Below are positions 20,481-31,900 of a stretch of 64,000 nucleotides of DNA, piece by piece (the first letter of the stretch is position 1; each line of letters starts with the position of its first letter). The notes beneath the pieces were generated by a model. It was not told where the DNA came from. It ran no database searches and saw nothing but the letters and a program-made list of their open reading frames with translations. The DNA is taken from positions 807,221-871,220 of the forward strand of contig UYJD01000001.1 of the NCBI GenBank assembly GCA_900618795.1, written 5' to 3'. This DNA is from Cyanodermella asteris (lineage: Eukaryota; Ascomycota; Lecanoromycetes; Ostropales; Stictidaceae). A program made the position numbers and the translations under genes.

Positions 20481-22356
20481 TTACTGACTCGTTTGCTGCT
20501 GTTCGGCTACCGCCACGACCGGGCTGTCATTGCTGAGGTCCGACGAGCCTCTTGGCCTTTCACCGGAAGATAAGTGTCTGGAAACATCGATATCAGAAGG
20601 AAAACGCCCACCTGGAAACGGGCGCTGTGGAGCCGGTGACTTTGACCCGGCTCTGCCGCCCACGCCATCCAAATTCGCCGAGAACCCTGCTTCTCCTTGT
20701 ATTGAATTCTGTACGGAATATGGAATCTCGTCTGCCTCGTCATCGTTGATGTCGCCGCTACTGACACTTCCGGGGACAGACATGTTGTCGTTGTTGCTGT
20801 AGTTACCAGCACTGCTGAGTGACCTCGCATGTCTGCGAACGTATGCGTTGCGCTCCTCGCCCGACTTCTCGGTCAGAAACTTGATGTCCTCGTACCACGC
20901 CATCATGGTGTCATATGATTCAGCCCGGAACGTCCACCCGTGACCGCGATGCATGCCACCAGACTGACGACCTTTTAGGATGAATTTGTGGCTGCCGGAG
21001 TCGCCACTCGAGTGGTTGCCCAGCTTCTGCTCCAATAGGTGAAGGGACATGACCGGCTGTTGAGAGGATAACCGATCTTGGGACTTGAACTCGTGCAGAT
21101 GCGTGGGCGATAGTACGTACCTGTGGTCGTTAGTATGAATCGAGGAGACAAAAGAACCACAACATACCAGCCGGGCGTGTAGCTTTTGAGATACTTGCTC
21201 TTCCTTTCCAGCATGCCCGATCTGACTTCGGCCGCTGCCGGAGCTTCCTTTCCGGGATAATTGATCTGTTCAGGCTTCCTCATCGGCATCTTAGGGTCAA
21301 CGAAGCTGGGGTTGTCATCGATGAAATACTCCCATTCGCGCACGCGAGGCATGGCAATTGGCCCATTCTTCAGGGCATCAACGACCTCGTACTGCTCGTC
21401 TGCCTCACGTTTGAGTATGCCTGCGTACGCGTTGTATGCTTTCTGAATCTCCCCGACAACAATGCCTTCGAGCTCCCTGCCGGAGCTTTCAAGGTTCAAA
21501 AACGCCTGGTGAAGGTAGTTCTCTTCGTCGATCTGCTTCTCCAGCTGCCTCTCAACAGCAAGTCGAACAAGAAAGGGATCTCCCTTCCCGGTCGCAGTAT
21601 CGGGGTTCTTCTCCTCGAGACGAAGAGACTCCTGGAGATTTCTGACCGTTTCCCGAGTCTTATCTTGTTCCTTATCCACGCCATTCTTGAAATCGCCAGA
21701 CAGGTTCTTAATTTCCTTGATCTTCTGGGCGAGGTCGCTCCGTAAACCCGTCAACTGAACAACAATGTCTTCCTCGACCTGTCGCGCTTTGGAGTTCTCC
21801 GCAAGAGCCTGTTTATGATACTGTCGAAGTATGCTGGAGCCTTCGCCAATGCCGCCTTCGGACATGAATGCATCTGTCGTAGGCGTGTTCTGAACGATCC
21901 GCGACAGGGCGTCGAGGGACTTGGCTTTACTCTCGTGCGCCTTCTGGGCCTCCTTAAAGTAAACAAGCAAATCCTTCAGTATCTTGCGCCATTCCTGAAA
22001 GCGCTCGGCCAGTAGCTCGGTCGGTGCACCTTTCGTCGGGACTGGGGTATAGAAGGCGCTCTGCCAATCGCCATCGTGGTCGACTCCCGCACCTCGCGAG
22101 AGACTGCGAACCGAACCAGCGTACGACCTCCTCTTGCTGTTACTTCTCGAAAGACTGTTCATTCTCCTCACGGAATTCCGCTTCTTTAGCGTGCCGCCGC
22201 GCGACGGGGTCAGTGTCTGTGATTGCGAGATGCGAGAGTTGTCTCTAGTTGGAAGGCCTATAGTCAAGGATGAGCGCGACGAATGGGAATGCGTGGTATT
22301 GGGTATTCACCTTCTGCGTAGTCTGTGGCCGTTGTTCCGTTCACCTCGACGCTCAT
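20481..22356 (-). CDS. SLM1/SLM2-type PH-domain protein (phosphoinositide / TORC2 effector)
   Basis: Three exons, 22356-22311, 22257-21168 and 21120-20481, joined through introns of 53 and 47 bp, encode 591 residues. After a Ser/Arg-rich N-terminus comes an F-BAR-like helical region (about 85-330; FQEWRKILKDLLVYFKEAQ, IEKQIDEENYLHQAFLNLE-like coiled coils) and then a PH domain (about 350-465; SGMLERKSKYLKSYTPGWYVLSP and HGWTFRAESYDTMMAWYEDIK). The tail is Ser/Gly-rich. Slm proteins bind PI(4,5)P2 at eisosomes and relay TORC2 to Ypk1. The tiny first exon (MSVEVNGTTATDYAE) is supported by the restored reading frame at the next exon. Slm1 against a related fungal PH/F-BAR protein is not fully settled. 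Confidence 0.85.
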
Positions 22357-23382
22357 GATGGAACTCGGTAGCGGTGTAGAGCCCCGCAAAAGCTGCCAGA
22401 GGTACTCCGTAGGCTGGATCGTAATCCACTGTAACAAAAGGCGCTGCAGATTCGGCGACTCAGCGCAGACTAAGCATTCGCAGGATGGAGCAAGCCAGGG
22501 GGGGAATGTCAATAGAGCATACACAAGTAGTATGTGGAGGCGCGGCAAAGTAGATGGCGTCGTCGTCGCCGTGTCGTTCCTTCGGCGTGACCAGGGAGAG
22601 CATAAGGTTTCCGGGAGCCGAACGATGATCGTGAGGCTGAGCGCGTCCCTGAACTCCACCCCCAAGTGTGCAGGGTGTCTGTAAGAATACGGAGCTGTAC
22701 GAGAAGAGGGTTCTGCAATCTCGTTGTCGACGCCGGACCAGCTTTGGGGAGCTGCTTGGAGCTCGGCTTCGTGAGTAGAGGGATTACTTGGTGGAGCAGC
22801 TGGAGTGGGCACTCGGCGTCATTTCCTGCTGCCAAGCTACGGCGATCAAGCATCTCGCCCCGTTCGCTTGCCACGCATTATGACATAACAAGCACCTAGC
22901 TGCTGTGCGAGGGTGATTTCTGGAATCGTGAGAGAACACCAGGAGCTGTGACTGGTCAATGCGAACCTTGTCCAGCGCTTTGATGGTCCACACCCCGGGA
23001 ACTAGAGCATTCTCTTTGATCGATTGGAACTCTCTCGACCGGACATTTTCGATAATTCTCCATTATCCAAGGTATCTATTTGACAGGTAATTTTGTCCAG
23101 GTACTGTTTACATGACAGGACAAGACCATGAACGCGCTCTTCACAATTTCTGCGAGTCCCATGTTGGAAATCGTATCAAGCTGTGCACCGATGGTGCTTC
23201 TGAGCGTGGGTGGAACTGCCTTAAGTCGTTTCCGTCTCCTCAGACTATCTATGTGCACTAACATTTGCGTGGCGACAGCATGCTTCGCTGAAACGACACT
23301 AAACGTTCATCCTGCATTCGTCCAAGCATATTACCTGTTTGTCTCAGTCCGTCCGATCTTGTCGCTCGCTTCCCGTTTCACC
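22357..23382. promoter_or_regulatory. Intergenic region upstream of SLM-type gene
   Basis: About 1.03 kb with the promoter of the SLM-type gene and the 3' flank of the hypothetical gene beyond. Minus-strand frames at 22264-22874 run through the SLM first exon and beyond but have no family character. Confidence 0.4.
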
Positions 23383-24354
23383 TCATCTCATCTCGATATC
23401 CACTTCCAGAAAGTCCCGCCAACCCCTTTGGGCAATCATGGTGACCACCTCCTCCCAATTCCACTCATCAACCTTGACCGTCTGCGCATGGCAAGGTCGC
23501 CTCTCATTCCACTCTGCCCGAACCTCCTTGACCAAGAACATGTCCCCGCCGCTCACCTTGATACCTCGCGCGACCAGCATCTCCAAGTGCTTTGTGATGC
23601 CCTGCACCAAGTGCTTGGCAAAGACCTCGAAACTTCCCGCCATCGGCAGCTTCAACAGTGCAGCTTTGCTAGGTCCATCGAGGCGCAGCGAGCGGCCGCC
23701 AGAGACCACAGTGTGGAACACGGCGCTCGGGGCGTGTGCCATGTTGTCTGTGTCATACGCTGCGGGTCCTGGCGGGACGAAGGTATAGCTTGAGGAGGAA
23801 GTGCTCAGCGGAGGCGTGGATATGCCATGCTGGGACACTGAACCGGACCGGGTGTGTCCTGCTTCGTGGGTACCGAGACCCGCCACGCTGCCCGAGCGCG
23901 AAGGCGTCGGCGTGGTGAATAGGCCGGGTGTGCTGCTTCCTGCGACAGTGCTTCCTGGAGCAACGGTTCGCAAGATACCAGCCGTGGTCATGTCGTAAGA
24001 GGGCAGCACCGTACTGGGGGTCTGCGGCTCTGAATGCCCGGGTCCTGAAGGCGGCGATGGAGGCTGCTTCTGCACGACCGGAGCGACCAGCGTGGCCGAT
24101 GAGCCTCCGCGCGACAGGTTGTCCAGGTCCAGCCGGCCGATGAAATGGGACGCTGCATTTGGTCCGGTGTGGAGCAAATCCTGTAGAAAGCGAACGTGGT
24201 GAGCACATGTTCTGAGCAGTCGTCGCACATGGCTTGGGGGGCAGGATGGTGCGAATAGCGGGCGGAATCTGGGGATAGTGGGTCGCTTCCCCGCGAAACT
24301 CAATGCTTAGGGGGGCCTGCTTACCCTGGCTCGTTGCTTGTTAGCGTGACACAT
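23383..24354 (-). CDS. Hypothetical protein, two exons, function unknown
   Basis: I favour exons 24354-24325 (MCHANKQRAR) and 24180-23383, joined through a 144 bp intron with donor GTAAGC and acceptor TTTCTACAG, giving 275 residues. The start is otherwise unclear: the open frame continues upstream of the acceptor to 24303 but contains no ATG there. The middle (about 40-140) is Ser/Thr/Pro/Gly-rich and probably disordered; the last 100 residues look folded (LRLDGPSKAALLKLPMAGSF, FAKHLVQGITKHLEMLVARG, VDEWNWEEVVTMIAQRGWRDF). I do not recognise the family. The N-terminal pattern KQRARDLLHTGPNAASHFI suggests a conserved helical start. Confidence 0.6.
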
Positions 24355-25156
24355 CGCTGTGTGCTCGGCTGCCGCCTTCTGTCGAATCGATCAGGTTTCG
24401 GGAGGCTATCGCCGGGTTCAGACTTGCTGCAGGTGTCGCCAACGCAAAGGCTTTGGATTCGCAAACTCGGCAGTGGGTCTTTGAGTTCAAATAAAAGCTG
24501 ACTGTGGTTACGTTGCACAATTGTCTTGCCCTTTGTCCTGGTGGTACTGTTCTGGTGTCTCAGTGTCGCTGTGAGAAACAGCTTGAATCCACGGATATGT
24601 ACTAGAGCTGGCATGGCGACGTGTTTCCATTCACTGATGCCTAACGTACGCACTTCACCGTGGTTGTTTAACTTTCCGCACCGAGTCTTTCTCCGCAGGG
24701 CATATGGCGGCACAGCAGCGCCTCTTTTCGGCCGTACGACGGGTCGATGCCCGCACCGCTTGGAACGACAGCATTGCGTGTGGAGGGGGTAACACTCCAT
24801 CATTGTCGGAATGTACCTTGTCGACTGCTCGCCTGCATATGAGGAACATGGCTCTACATCTCGCGAGCTTACGTCCGTTTGCTTCGTATATGCAATACGG
24901 CGAGCGCATTCCACCGGGACTGCAATGGCAACGGCCGCAGAGATTCTCGTCCTGGATCGGGATGTGGGCCGTAAAATATTCTCTTGCGTGGCCTTAGGCC
25001 GCATGTTTTTTGCAGAGTTCAAGGGCCGTCATGAAGGTCTGAAAGCCTGATGAACCTTTCATGTCCGGCTATCTGGCTGATACCGACTAGCCAGTCGCTT
25101 GTCACCCCAAAGGCAATCCTGAAACCACTATCTTGTGCAGATATGGAGAGGAATAC
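24355..25156. other. Region without a supportable gene
   Basis: About 800 bp. A 234-codon minus-strand frame (24321-25022) and overlapping plus-strand frames are present, but none has domain-like, signal-like or splice-supported structure. It marks the left edge of a 10 kb stretch without recognised families. Confidence 0.4.
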
Positions 25157-26598
25157 TCATTGCCTGCGATAGAAGCCGTAATATGCGGAAACAGCCTGCG
25201 GTCCAATTATCGGGGTTGGGCATAGCACAATTGTCGCGCCTGCTATCAGAAACGGTCCAGCCAATACTGGAAACACAGCGGATATTTGAGGCCCCGGTAT
25301 GAGGCAGTAGCCAAGATCGTCATAGCAACGGGCTCGAAGCAGCGAGCTTCGAAATCCTCGGTGCAGGAACTGAGCCTCCATTCATCCAAACTGGGAGCTT
25401 TCTTGGGTTCCTGATGGAGTGGGCTCCTCAACATGGTCCTTTGGACTTTCCGATGGGGTATCCAACCTGGATGATTCCGTTTTGGATTTCGTGCTTGGAC
25501 CTTTGGGCGGCCTGGATCGTGCCGCGTGGCTAGGCGAGCATGCTCTGTGTCCATCACGGCAATCCTGGCAAACTCCTGATTTCCGTGACTTCACTTAGTT
25601 TTCCCTATTCCGGAACTTCCGTTTCTTCCGAAGAGGTTCCTGGGTATTGGGTCCATTTTCTGACGGCAAGTGAGTGGGGGAAGACTCACTTGGCACTATC
25701 CGACGCTTTCTACCGAAATGCGATTCATGGGAAAGATCCTCTTGTGGACAAACCTGGGTTCCAGGAATCCGGCAGGGCAGCGAGCTCGCATGTAGAGCGC
25801 CGGCCCACGGAGCTTGGTTCTGCAAGACTTGGCTTGGGAGAGCATGAAGCAAGTCAGGGCTTGAACTCGGAGCGGAGGATAAGTGGGGCTCTCTTGAGGC
25901 CGATCTAATGCTATTAGCTATGAATTCTAAAATACCCACACCGAATTTCAAGTTGTCCCCGGTCCATCGGAAGGGTTTGACCTGAACGCAAAATGTTTCC
26001 CCCAAGATCACCGGTCAAGGAAAGGCGGAACGTACAATGGGGTTGCGATCTGACTCCGGGATGGGCTGGTTAGCAAGCCACCGTGGTGTGAAGCATCTGG
26101 AAAGCCAGCCCCGAAAGAATCGCTGACGCGGAAACCAGGATAGTGATGACAAGAAGAGGACTCATTGCTTCCTGGTATTGGAAAGTTGTCAGGCACCCCC
26201 ACTTGGACCGGGCAGCAGTCTCGGCAGGAAGTCCTTGGATGGCCACAGGTATTGTTCGTCTTGGTGAGTCCGGTCTCACGTGGGTTGCCGGGCCCGTTAC
26301 TTATTGCTCCAATGCCCGGATACACAAGTCCGGTCGCGGGCAGTATGGTTTGGTCAGTGACATCGGTGGACATCATTTCTGACGTTTTGTTTAGCCACGG
26401 ATCCTGTGCCCATGATTGTGGAGCGATGTTTGCCTGATCCTTGTTCTGGAAAATTGAAATATGGGATAGATCGGACCAAGCATCGTCGCTTCGAGGTTCA
26501 AACTCTTGGTTCATCTTATTGGTCGCTTCTTTGCGGCTACCCGGGCGCGTTTGCCTGTCGAGGTCATTATGCAGCTCAGCGTTGACAGACTTAGACAC
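25157..26598 (-). pseudogene. Hypothetical Cys-motif locus A, reading frame interrupted
   Basis: Minus-strand open frames at 26598-26008 (196 codons), 26011-25595, 25594-25382 and 25381-25157 look coding. The last three share one frame and are separated only by a TAA (25595-25597) and a TGA (25382-25384). The first can be joined to the second by an intron from donor GTACGT to acceptor AGCATTAG (about 130 bp). A GTGAGT donor in the second could splice over the TAA (96 bp intron), so the locus may be a live gene rather than a pseudogene. The third frame has CQDCRDGHRACSPSH (25570-25526) after a basic stretch KKRKFRNRE. The last has one hydrophobic segment. No known family is recognised; start and end are uncertain. 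Confidence 0.35.
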
Positions 26599-26699
26599 AA
26601 TAAGGTAGGTATGCTTGGGTATGACCTATGGCGGTCTATCACCATACAAGAGCCAAGCTTGCGCAGATCGTACAGAGACTTGGCCGCAACACATGCCGA

Positions 26700-27500
26700 G
26701 CAAAGTTAGAAGATAACAAATAGGTCAACGACGTACCGAAAGAGGCTAGTTGGACGGCCTCTGGAGTGGAAAAGTATTGGCGTAGGGTTATGGCGAGTGG
26801 GCAACGCCAATGGAACAATTGGACACGTTGCGCATTTCCTGGAAGTCCAGACTTGCAGCTGTGAGGCTCTCTTGTACTCGAGTCACCACTCGAACAGTGT
26901 GACAGCAAATGTATGAATAGCGCTGGCAAAGAGCAAGAAGAATGGGAAGAGATCAGAGCGTCTACAGATTGGGCATTGCTGCTGAGATATGTACATACGC
27001 TTTCCCGTAGACATTTTCCCCGGGAGAAAAGACGGGATCGAAGACGACCACAGACGTGTCAGCGGGGAGATTCATGGAGGTGTCTCTGAGCTTACGCAGA
27101 TGGCGGAGAGAATTGGAGCGCTCGATCAGAGTAGCTGGATGCAAGCTAAGCAGAAGTCAGATGCATGGAGGGTCAGCCCCCGTCATGAGGCCTCCGTCAG
27201 CTCGCAGAAACACAGAGTAAGCCAGTTTCGCTTGCAAAAAGGGCTCAAAGTGGGCTTCAGCATCGCCCAACGCTAGATGGTGTTCAAAGTCAGCGATCAG
27301 GCGTGATATCGCTGTGCGTCCGCTTGCATGGTGACTCGACGGTACGGCATTGCTAGCATCCATCGCCTGGCGGTGCTGCTCCCAAAGACTAGCAGACAAG
27401 AATTCTGACTACCCTGGAATGCCGGTGTGTTAAAGCTGCAAAAGACGTGCTGTCTGGTGCTTGCCCCGTCGAGTACAGCATTGCCCCAGCCGCACAAAGG
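26700..27500 (-). other. Coding-looking minus-strand fragments upstream of locus A
   Basis: Three open segments on the minus strand have protein-like composition: 27399-27157 (ISRLIADFEHHLALGDAEA), 27144-26962 (LRHLRKLRDTSMNLPADTS) and 26929-26737 (LAITLRQYFSTPEAVQLASF, ending at a GTACGT donor at 26736-26731). They might be 5' exons of locus A or a separate gene. I could not find a set of splice sites that joins them in phase, so no model is given. Confidence 0.25.
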
Positions 27501-28258
27501 ACCCAAGCCGAGAGGCGTTGATACGTAAGTGAGTTATTCCTTCGGCAGCGCCAGTCGAAAATGAGTCGCGGGTTGGGCTGCAACTGACTGGATCAAGTCT
27601 AGTCAGGCAAAACAGGCCCGCGAACAGTATGCGCCCAGATTTTCAGGCAAATGAGGAGCAGCCGAGCGTGTGCTGGCAAGGCAAAGCAACGAATCGAGAT
27701 GAGCGCAGCCGTTCAAAGGACAAGAATGAAAGATGGTCGAGACTTGGGACGCGGAGAGAACAGCGTGCACGGATCGACGCCCCGTGCTTTTGATCTCCTC
27801 GCTTCCAGCCACGCAGGGAGGAACGCTCCTTGCTTTCCAGTTCGTCACCCTATGATATACGACCTTCTCTGGGTAATGAATGACTTTTGGACCAAGCAAC
27901 GTGCAGCCTTGGTTTTGCAGCAAGTGCTACGTCTAGTTTTCAAGTTTCAGGAATTGTGCAAAATACTGTTCGATCACGTGAACGATCGTGTGTCGTCAGT
28001 ACGACCTTTTCGAAGGGATTTAGGAATCGTCAGCCAGGGTTATAAGTGTAATGATACTGCTAGTTCTTGGTCCAGTGCCCCGATCTCTGCCTGGTGTGTT
28101 TGATGTGATGCATGACCTCCCGTGCCCTAACCCGCAAGCTGGCTTCAACCTTTGAATTGCGCACAACTGACAAGTCCGCGAAGCTGCCTGCAATCACCAC
28201 TTCGCTCCAAACCGTCCCTGGTTTTCCTTCAACAGGACCAAGAAGCACAGTCGTCATC

Positions 28259-29369
28259 CTATTTCACCCAGTGTGGTCGCCACCCAGACGGGGAGCGCTC
28301 CCTCCACACTTCATCAGGAACGCTGCGCAGTACTGCTTCGTCCAAATGCTCTGGAGCACAACCACCCCGTTTGGCACGGCAAGAGTTGCATGCGCCATAC
28401 TGATGGTGGAACTTGTATTTCCAGTTGTCTTTGAGGTGGCGTTTCCGCACTCTTTCTGGCGAAGTGCCGTCTGCGATATTTGGCAACGTCTCGAAATCCA
28501 TCCTTTGCGACGTTACTGCCATCAATTCGGTCGAGACGTGATTGCACGCCCGGGAAGGAAACTTGGCTCTGGCGCCCACGCGGTGGGTTCAACGAGAGTT
28601 GCCTGCCGGAACAAGACACGTTGACACTGCCATGACCGTCGTCGCTGGAAGTGTAACCTGACAGGTTCAACGTGGACGAAGCTGAAAAGGGACTCGTGGC
28701 GTTGCCACTTGAGTAAGAATGCTGGTGGCCCTTACGAGCAACATGTCGGGTCACCTCGAGAGTTGGACAGCGACGACGTTTTGTGCTTGGTGATATCACC
28801 CGCGACTCGAATGATGAGCCGTCGATGCTTTCTTTGTGTATCATGTACGTCCAGAACCATTCTGCGGAGCAAGGACATTTATTTTGAAACAATGTCCATG
28901 AGCATTGCCGGCCGTGGTCGCGGATAAAGTCGTCAGGAGTATATCCAATCACCTCTGTTTCGCTATCTGGAGGCGGCCTTTGTCCAAAAAAGTTGTCTCC
29001 TCTGTGCATCGTCCGCTTCAAGCACTTTGGACAATTTTCGGCAGTCCCAGCGGTCATAGATCCAGGTAGGACCATACCCTGTCTGCGTGGGCAGGCCCTC
29101 CCGCCGAATATCTTACCACTGAGCCTCTGATTAGCGAAGTCGTCGACGTCGGTGCGGCCGTATGTCGAGGGGGAAGCTGTGATTGCATGATGGTCCCAGG
29201 CCGCGAGACCGTCCGAGTATCCTTGGAAGCAAGTGGCAACGTCCAGAGGTGGGCAGCTAGCGATTGGAGGCATCGAGTCTATACCCAGTTGAAGCTCATT
29301 CATCACAGGACGAATCTGACCAAGAGATATAGATGGGGAGGAATCAAAGGAGCTGGCCATAAACGCCAT
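28259..29369 (-). CDS. Hypothetical Cys-motif protein, locus B
   Basis: Exons 29369-28517 and 28470-28259, with a 46 bp intron (donor GTAACG, acceptor ATCGCAG), give 354 residues. The start ATG is preceded by a TATA-like CATATATG about 130 bp upstream. The protein is Ser-rich, with a Cys/His-rich middle (ENCPKCLKRTMH, RQCSWTLFQNKCPCSAEWFW) and, after a basic stretch RVRKRH, the motif CNSCRAKRGGCAPEH (28390-28346). This CX2CX6C spacing resembles half of a Zn2Cys6 cluster. Nuclear or DNA-binding roles would be speculation. A second open frame of 65 codons starts one base after the stop (28257-28060), so the true 3' end may differ. No family recognised. Confidence 0.5.
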
Positions 29370-30819
29370 GATCAGACCCACGACTGCGTCAGGTCAAGTC
29401 GTTTTGAAGCTAGCTATTTGCAAGCTCGAAGACAGCGCTCGTCGTTTGACAGGCTCAATTTTGCGACGAAGACCTGGCAATGTTGGTTGTAAGTCGACAT
29501 ATATGGGCAATCGAAGGACCTGAGACGTTTTTAAGTCACGGGGCGCGATGGATGTGTTCAAGGATGAAGATGATGGCGAATCAAGGAGGAGCAAGAGCGA
29601 GAGAGTGAAGCTGGGGGTAAAGTAAGGTGGGTCTACGGGCTCAAGTAGACTTCCCAAAGACCTACTCACATACTGAGAATTGGTTGGAGGACGGCTCAGG
29701 AGGCTGTGCTGCCTGCTCGAATCTACAGTCTGAGGAAGTAGAATGCCCGGCTTGGCATCATTAAATCAAGGAAGGCCAGAATCGGGAAGACATAGATCCA
29801 GGCGAGGGATCGGATCCGAAGACCTGGTGCTGGATACAGTTCTTGACCCACCAGAGTCGGGCGTTGGCACAAGTACATAATTGCTCAACGCCAATCTGCC
29901 AGTAGCCCAGGATGTAGACCGACAGTCTCGCAATCTTGAGGGTGGTATCTGATGCACGCTCATTGGCCAAAAGGGACGCGCGCATTTCGCTGCAAGGCCA
30001 GGGATCGTGACATTGGAAGACATCGGGTAGGGCTTAGCTTCACCGCACCATATGCGGTAAGCTCAACATGCAGTGGGGAGGATTCAATGGACAGCTTGTG
30101 TGGAGCCGGCGTATCGGCCGCATGACTGTAGAACTTCGAACACGTCGTGACCATTTACGACCGCTGCGTCGGTAAACTGCACACAGAGCATGGTAAGCAC
30201 TGCGCTGCGGTCTTGAGTAACTCCTTGCAATGTATGGTAATCTGTCGGGACCGTTTGGCAACCCGTTCATGACGCCTGATGATTCTCTATGAGTCGACAC
30301 CGGTGGCCAATAGAAAGGATGGAATTGTATCGAGACACTTCCGGTGAGTGGTAATACCTGCCCTGGTCCGTCAGAAGAGACTCCATACCGGCGAAGTCCG
30401 AAACCTTCGAGGCAAAGGAGGGGCCTCCTGAACAGAGGGGGTCCGAGTAGGATGGTGGGCGATTCAACAAGACCGCCTGACCATCTTCTTGGACGCCAGA
30501 CGAGAGTCAGTAAATCACACTAGAAAACTTGCATATGATAGGACGGACAACCCTGCAGAACCAAGCATACGACAGTGGTCAAGTTGCGGTCTTTACATGA
30601 CAGCTCCACAGCGCAAGCGTATCACTCTTAGAGTCGCGAGCTGGGCCAACGATCGGCAGGCAACATAAGAACCTCTTTGAATGTACACTGCCGCAAACAA
30701 AATTCGTATCTTCGTGTCTGATAACACAAACCTGCCAGTTCACGCACTTGACTCAGTGGTGGCTTGGAGGAAGCGATGTAATCCTCGGGTGGTTAATTAT
30801 AGCCGGTCGCATGCGGTTC
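29370..30819. other. Gene-poor stretch upstream of locus B
   Basis: About 1.45 kb. It contains the locus B promoter (TATA-like element near 29497-29506) and several minus-strand open segments (29985-29761, 30154-29960, 30470-30267) of unclear status. I cannot join them into a gene with convincing splice sites. Confidence 0.3.
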
Positions 30820-31900
30820 TTAGAAGGTGCTATACACGTCAGTCGCACCTTTGATCTTTAACCAGGATTCCAGTACGCTTTGTGCAGTCTTCCTGTCTTC
30901 CGCGATTTTTTCTTGTCGGATCTGAGTGCCGGATGTCCCAGTCGACTTTGCTTCCATACATTGAACGAAGCATGTTACTCCCTGGCACTTCTTCGACACT
31001 CGAAAGAAGTCTCTGAGCGTTGTTGCACCTTGCGGACCATCCAGCGCACCTACTGATGTGGTGATGGTGTTTCCGACGACAATCGGCCCACAGCAACCGG
31101 GAATGCCGACTAGCGGAAAATGAAGGCCGCCACACCCGGGTTGATGCCAGGTAAAGTTTCCACTGGTCTCCCAACCTCAAGAGGGAAATTCTCGATGCGC
31201 AGCACTGCTAGGCGACTCGAGAGAGTCCTTACAACGTCTTGTCTTGCCTTTCAGCTGCGGCTGAGGAACTCCCGTTGCCAGTGGGTCACTCGACACAAAG
31301 CTAAAAGCGGATCGTTGCAAGGGCAATCGCACGAATCTGCAACGCCAAAAGTCATGCGGGTAGATAATCAACTGATAAGACAGCGGGCATGTGTAAACCA
31401 AAGAACCCCCAACTTGACTGTCCATGCCAAGTGGGGCAGTGGCGGTCGTTGTATAGGTCGAAACGTGGTGATCGAAGCTCTTTACGTTAACGCTGTCCAG
31501 AGGCTTGCAGCAGGGCTGAAGTGGGTCGAGACGTTGACGAATGCACAGACGTGCAAGGATGCTCTGAGGAGGCGCGATCCGGCGGCTCATTATTTACGGT
31601 TCTCACCATCGAATAGAACGGTGTATTTGCTGAGAAGGCAAGCTGAACAACCCACGGCAATGACTGGTACTGTATGTGCTTCGCCAACATTTCCAAGTCC
31701 GAGCTCATAGTACACGGGTATAGGGGTAACATTACAGAGCACCGCAGATCGTGGTTTGATCCTTTCGAGATGCGCAGTGCGTAACTCAAGCGCGTCTTCA
31801 ATGTGGAAAGCGTAGCTTCGGAGCACCGCAACTGTGACCGCATCTCCTTGAATGTTCCCACCTGCAATCCAGGCTGTGCTTTCTTGCATTGCCACGTCAT
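30820..31900 (-). CDS. Hypothetical protein, proposed three-exon gene
   Basis: Exons 31900-31607, 31515-31233 and 31175-30820, with introns of 91 bp (GTGAGA...CACTTCAG) and 57 bp (GTAAGG...CTTGAG), join in phase to 310 residues with an ATG start. The last exon is the most convincing: NFTWHQPGCGGLHFPLVG, IPGCCGPIVVGNTITTSVGA, then a Cys-containing segment (CQGVTCFVQCME) and a helical tail (QIRQEKIAEDRKTAQSVLESW). The second acceptor (GAG) is a poor site, and the first exon has a competing open frame (STAWIAGGNIQGDAVTVAV) that ends at the same GT in another phase. No family recognised; a decayed gene is possible. Confidence 0.35.

Noticed and set aside
24321-25022. 234-codon minus-strand frame
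   Set aside because: Overlaps plus-strand frames, Cys/Arg-rich without pattern, no domain or splice support.
31120-31710. 196-codon plus-strand frame
   Set aside because: Antisense to the proposed three-exon gene and without domain-like features.
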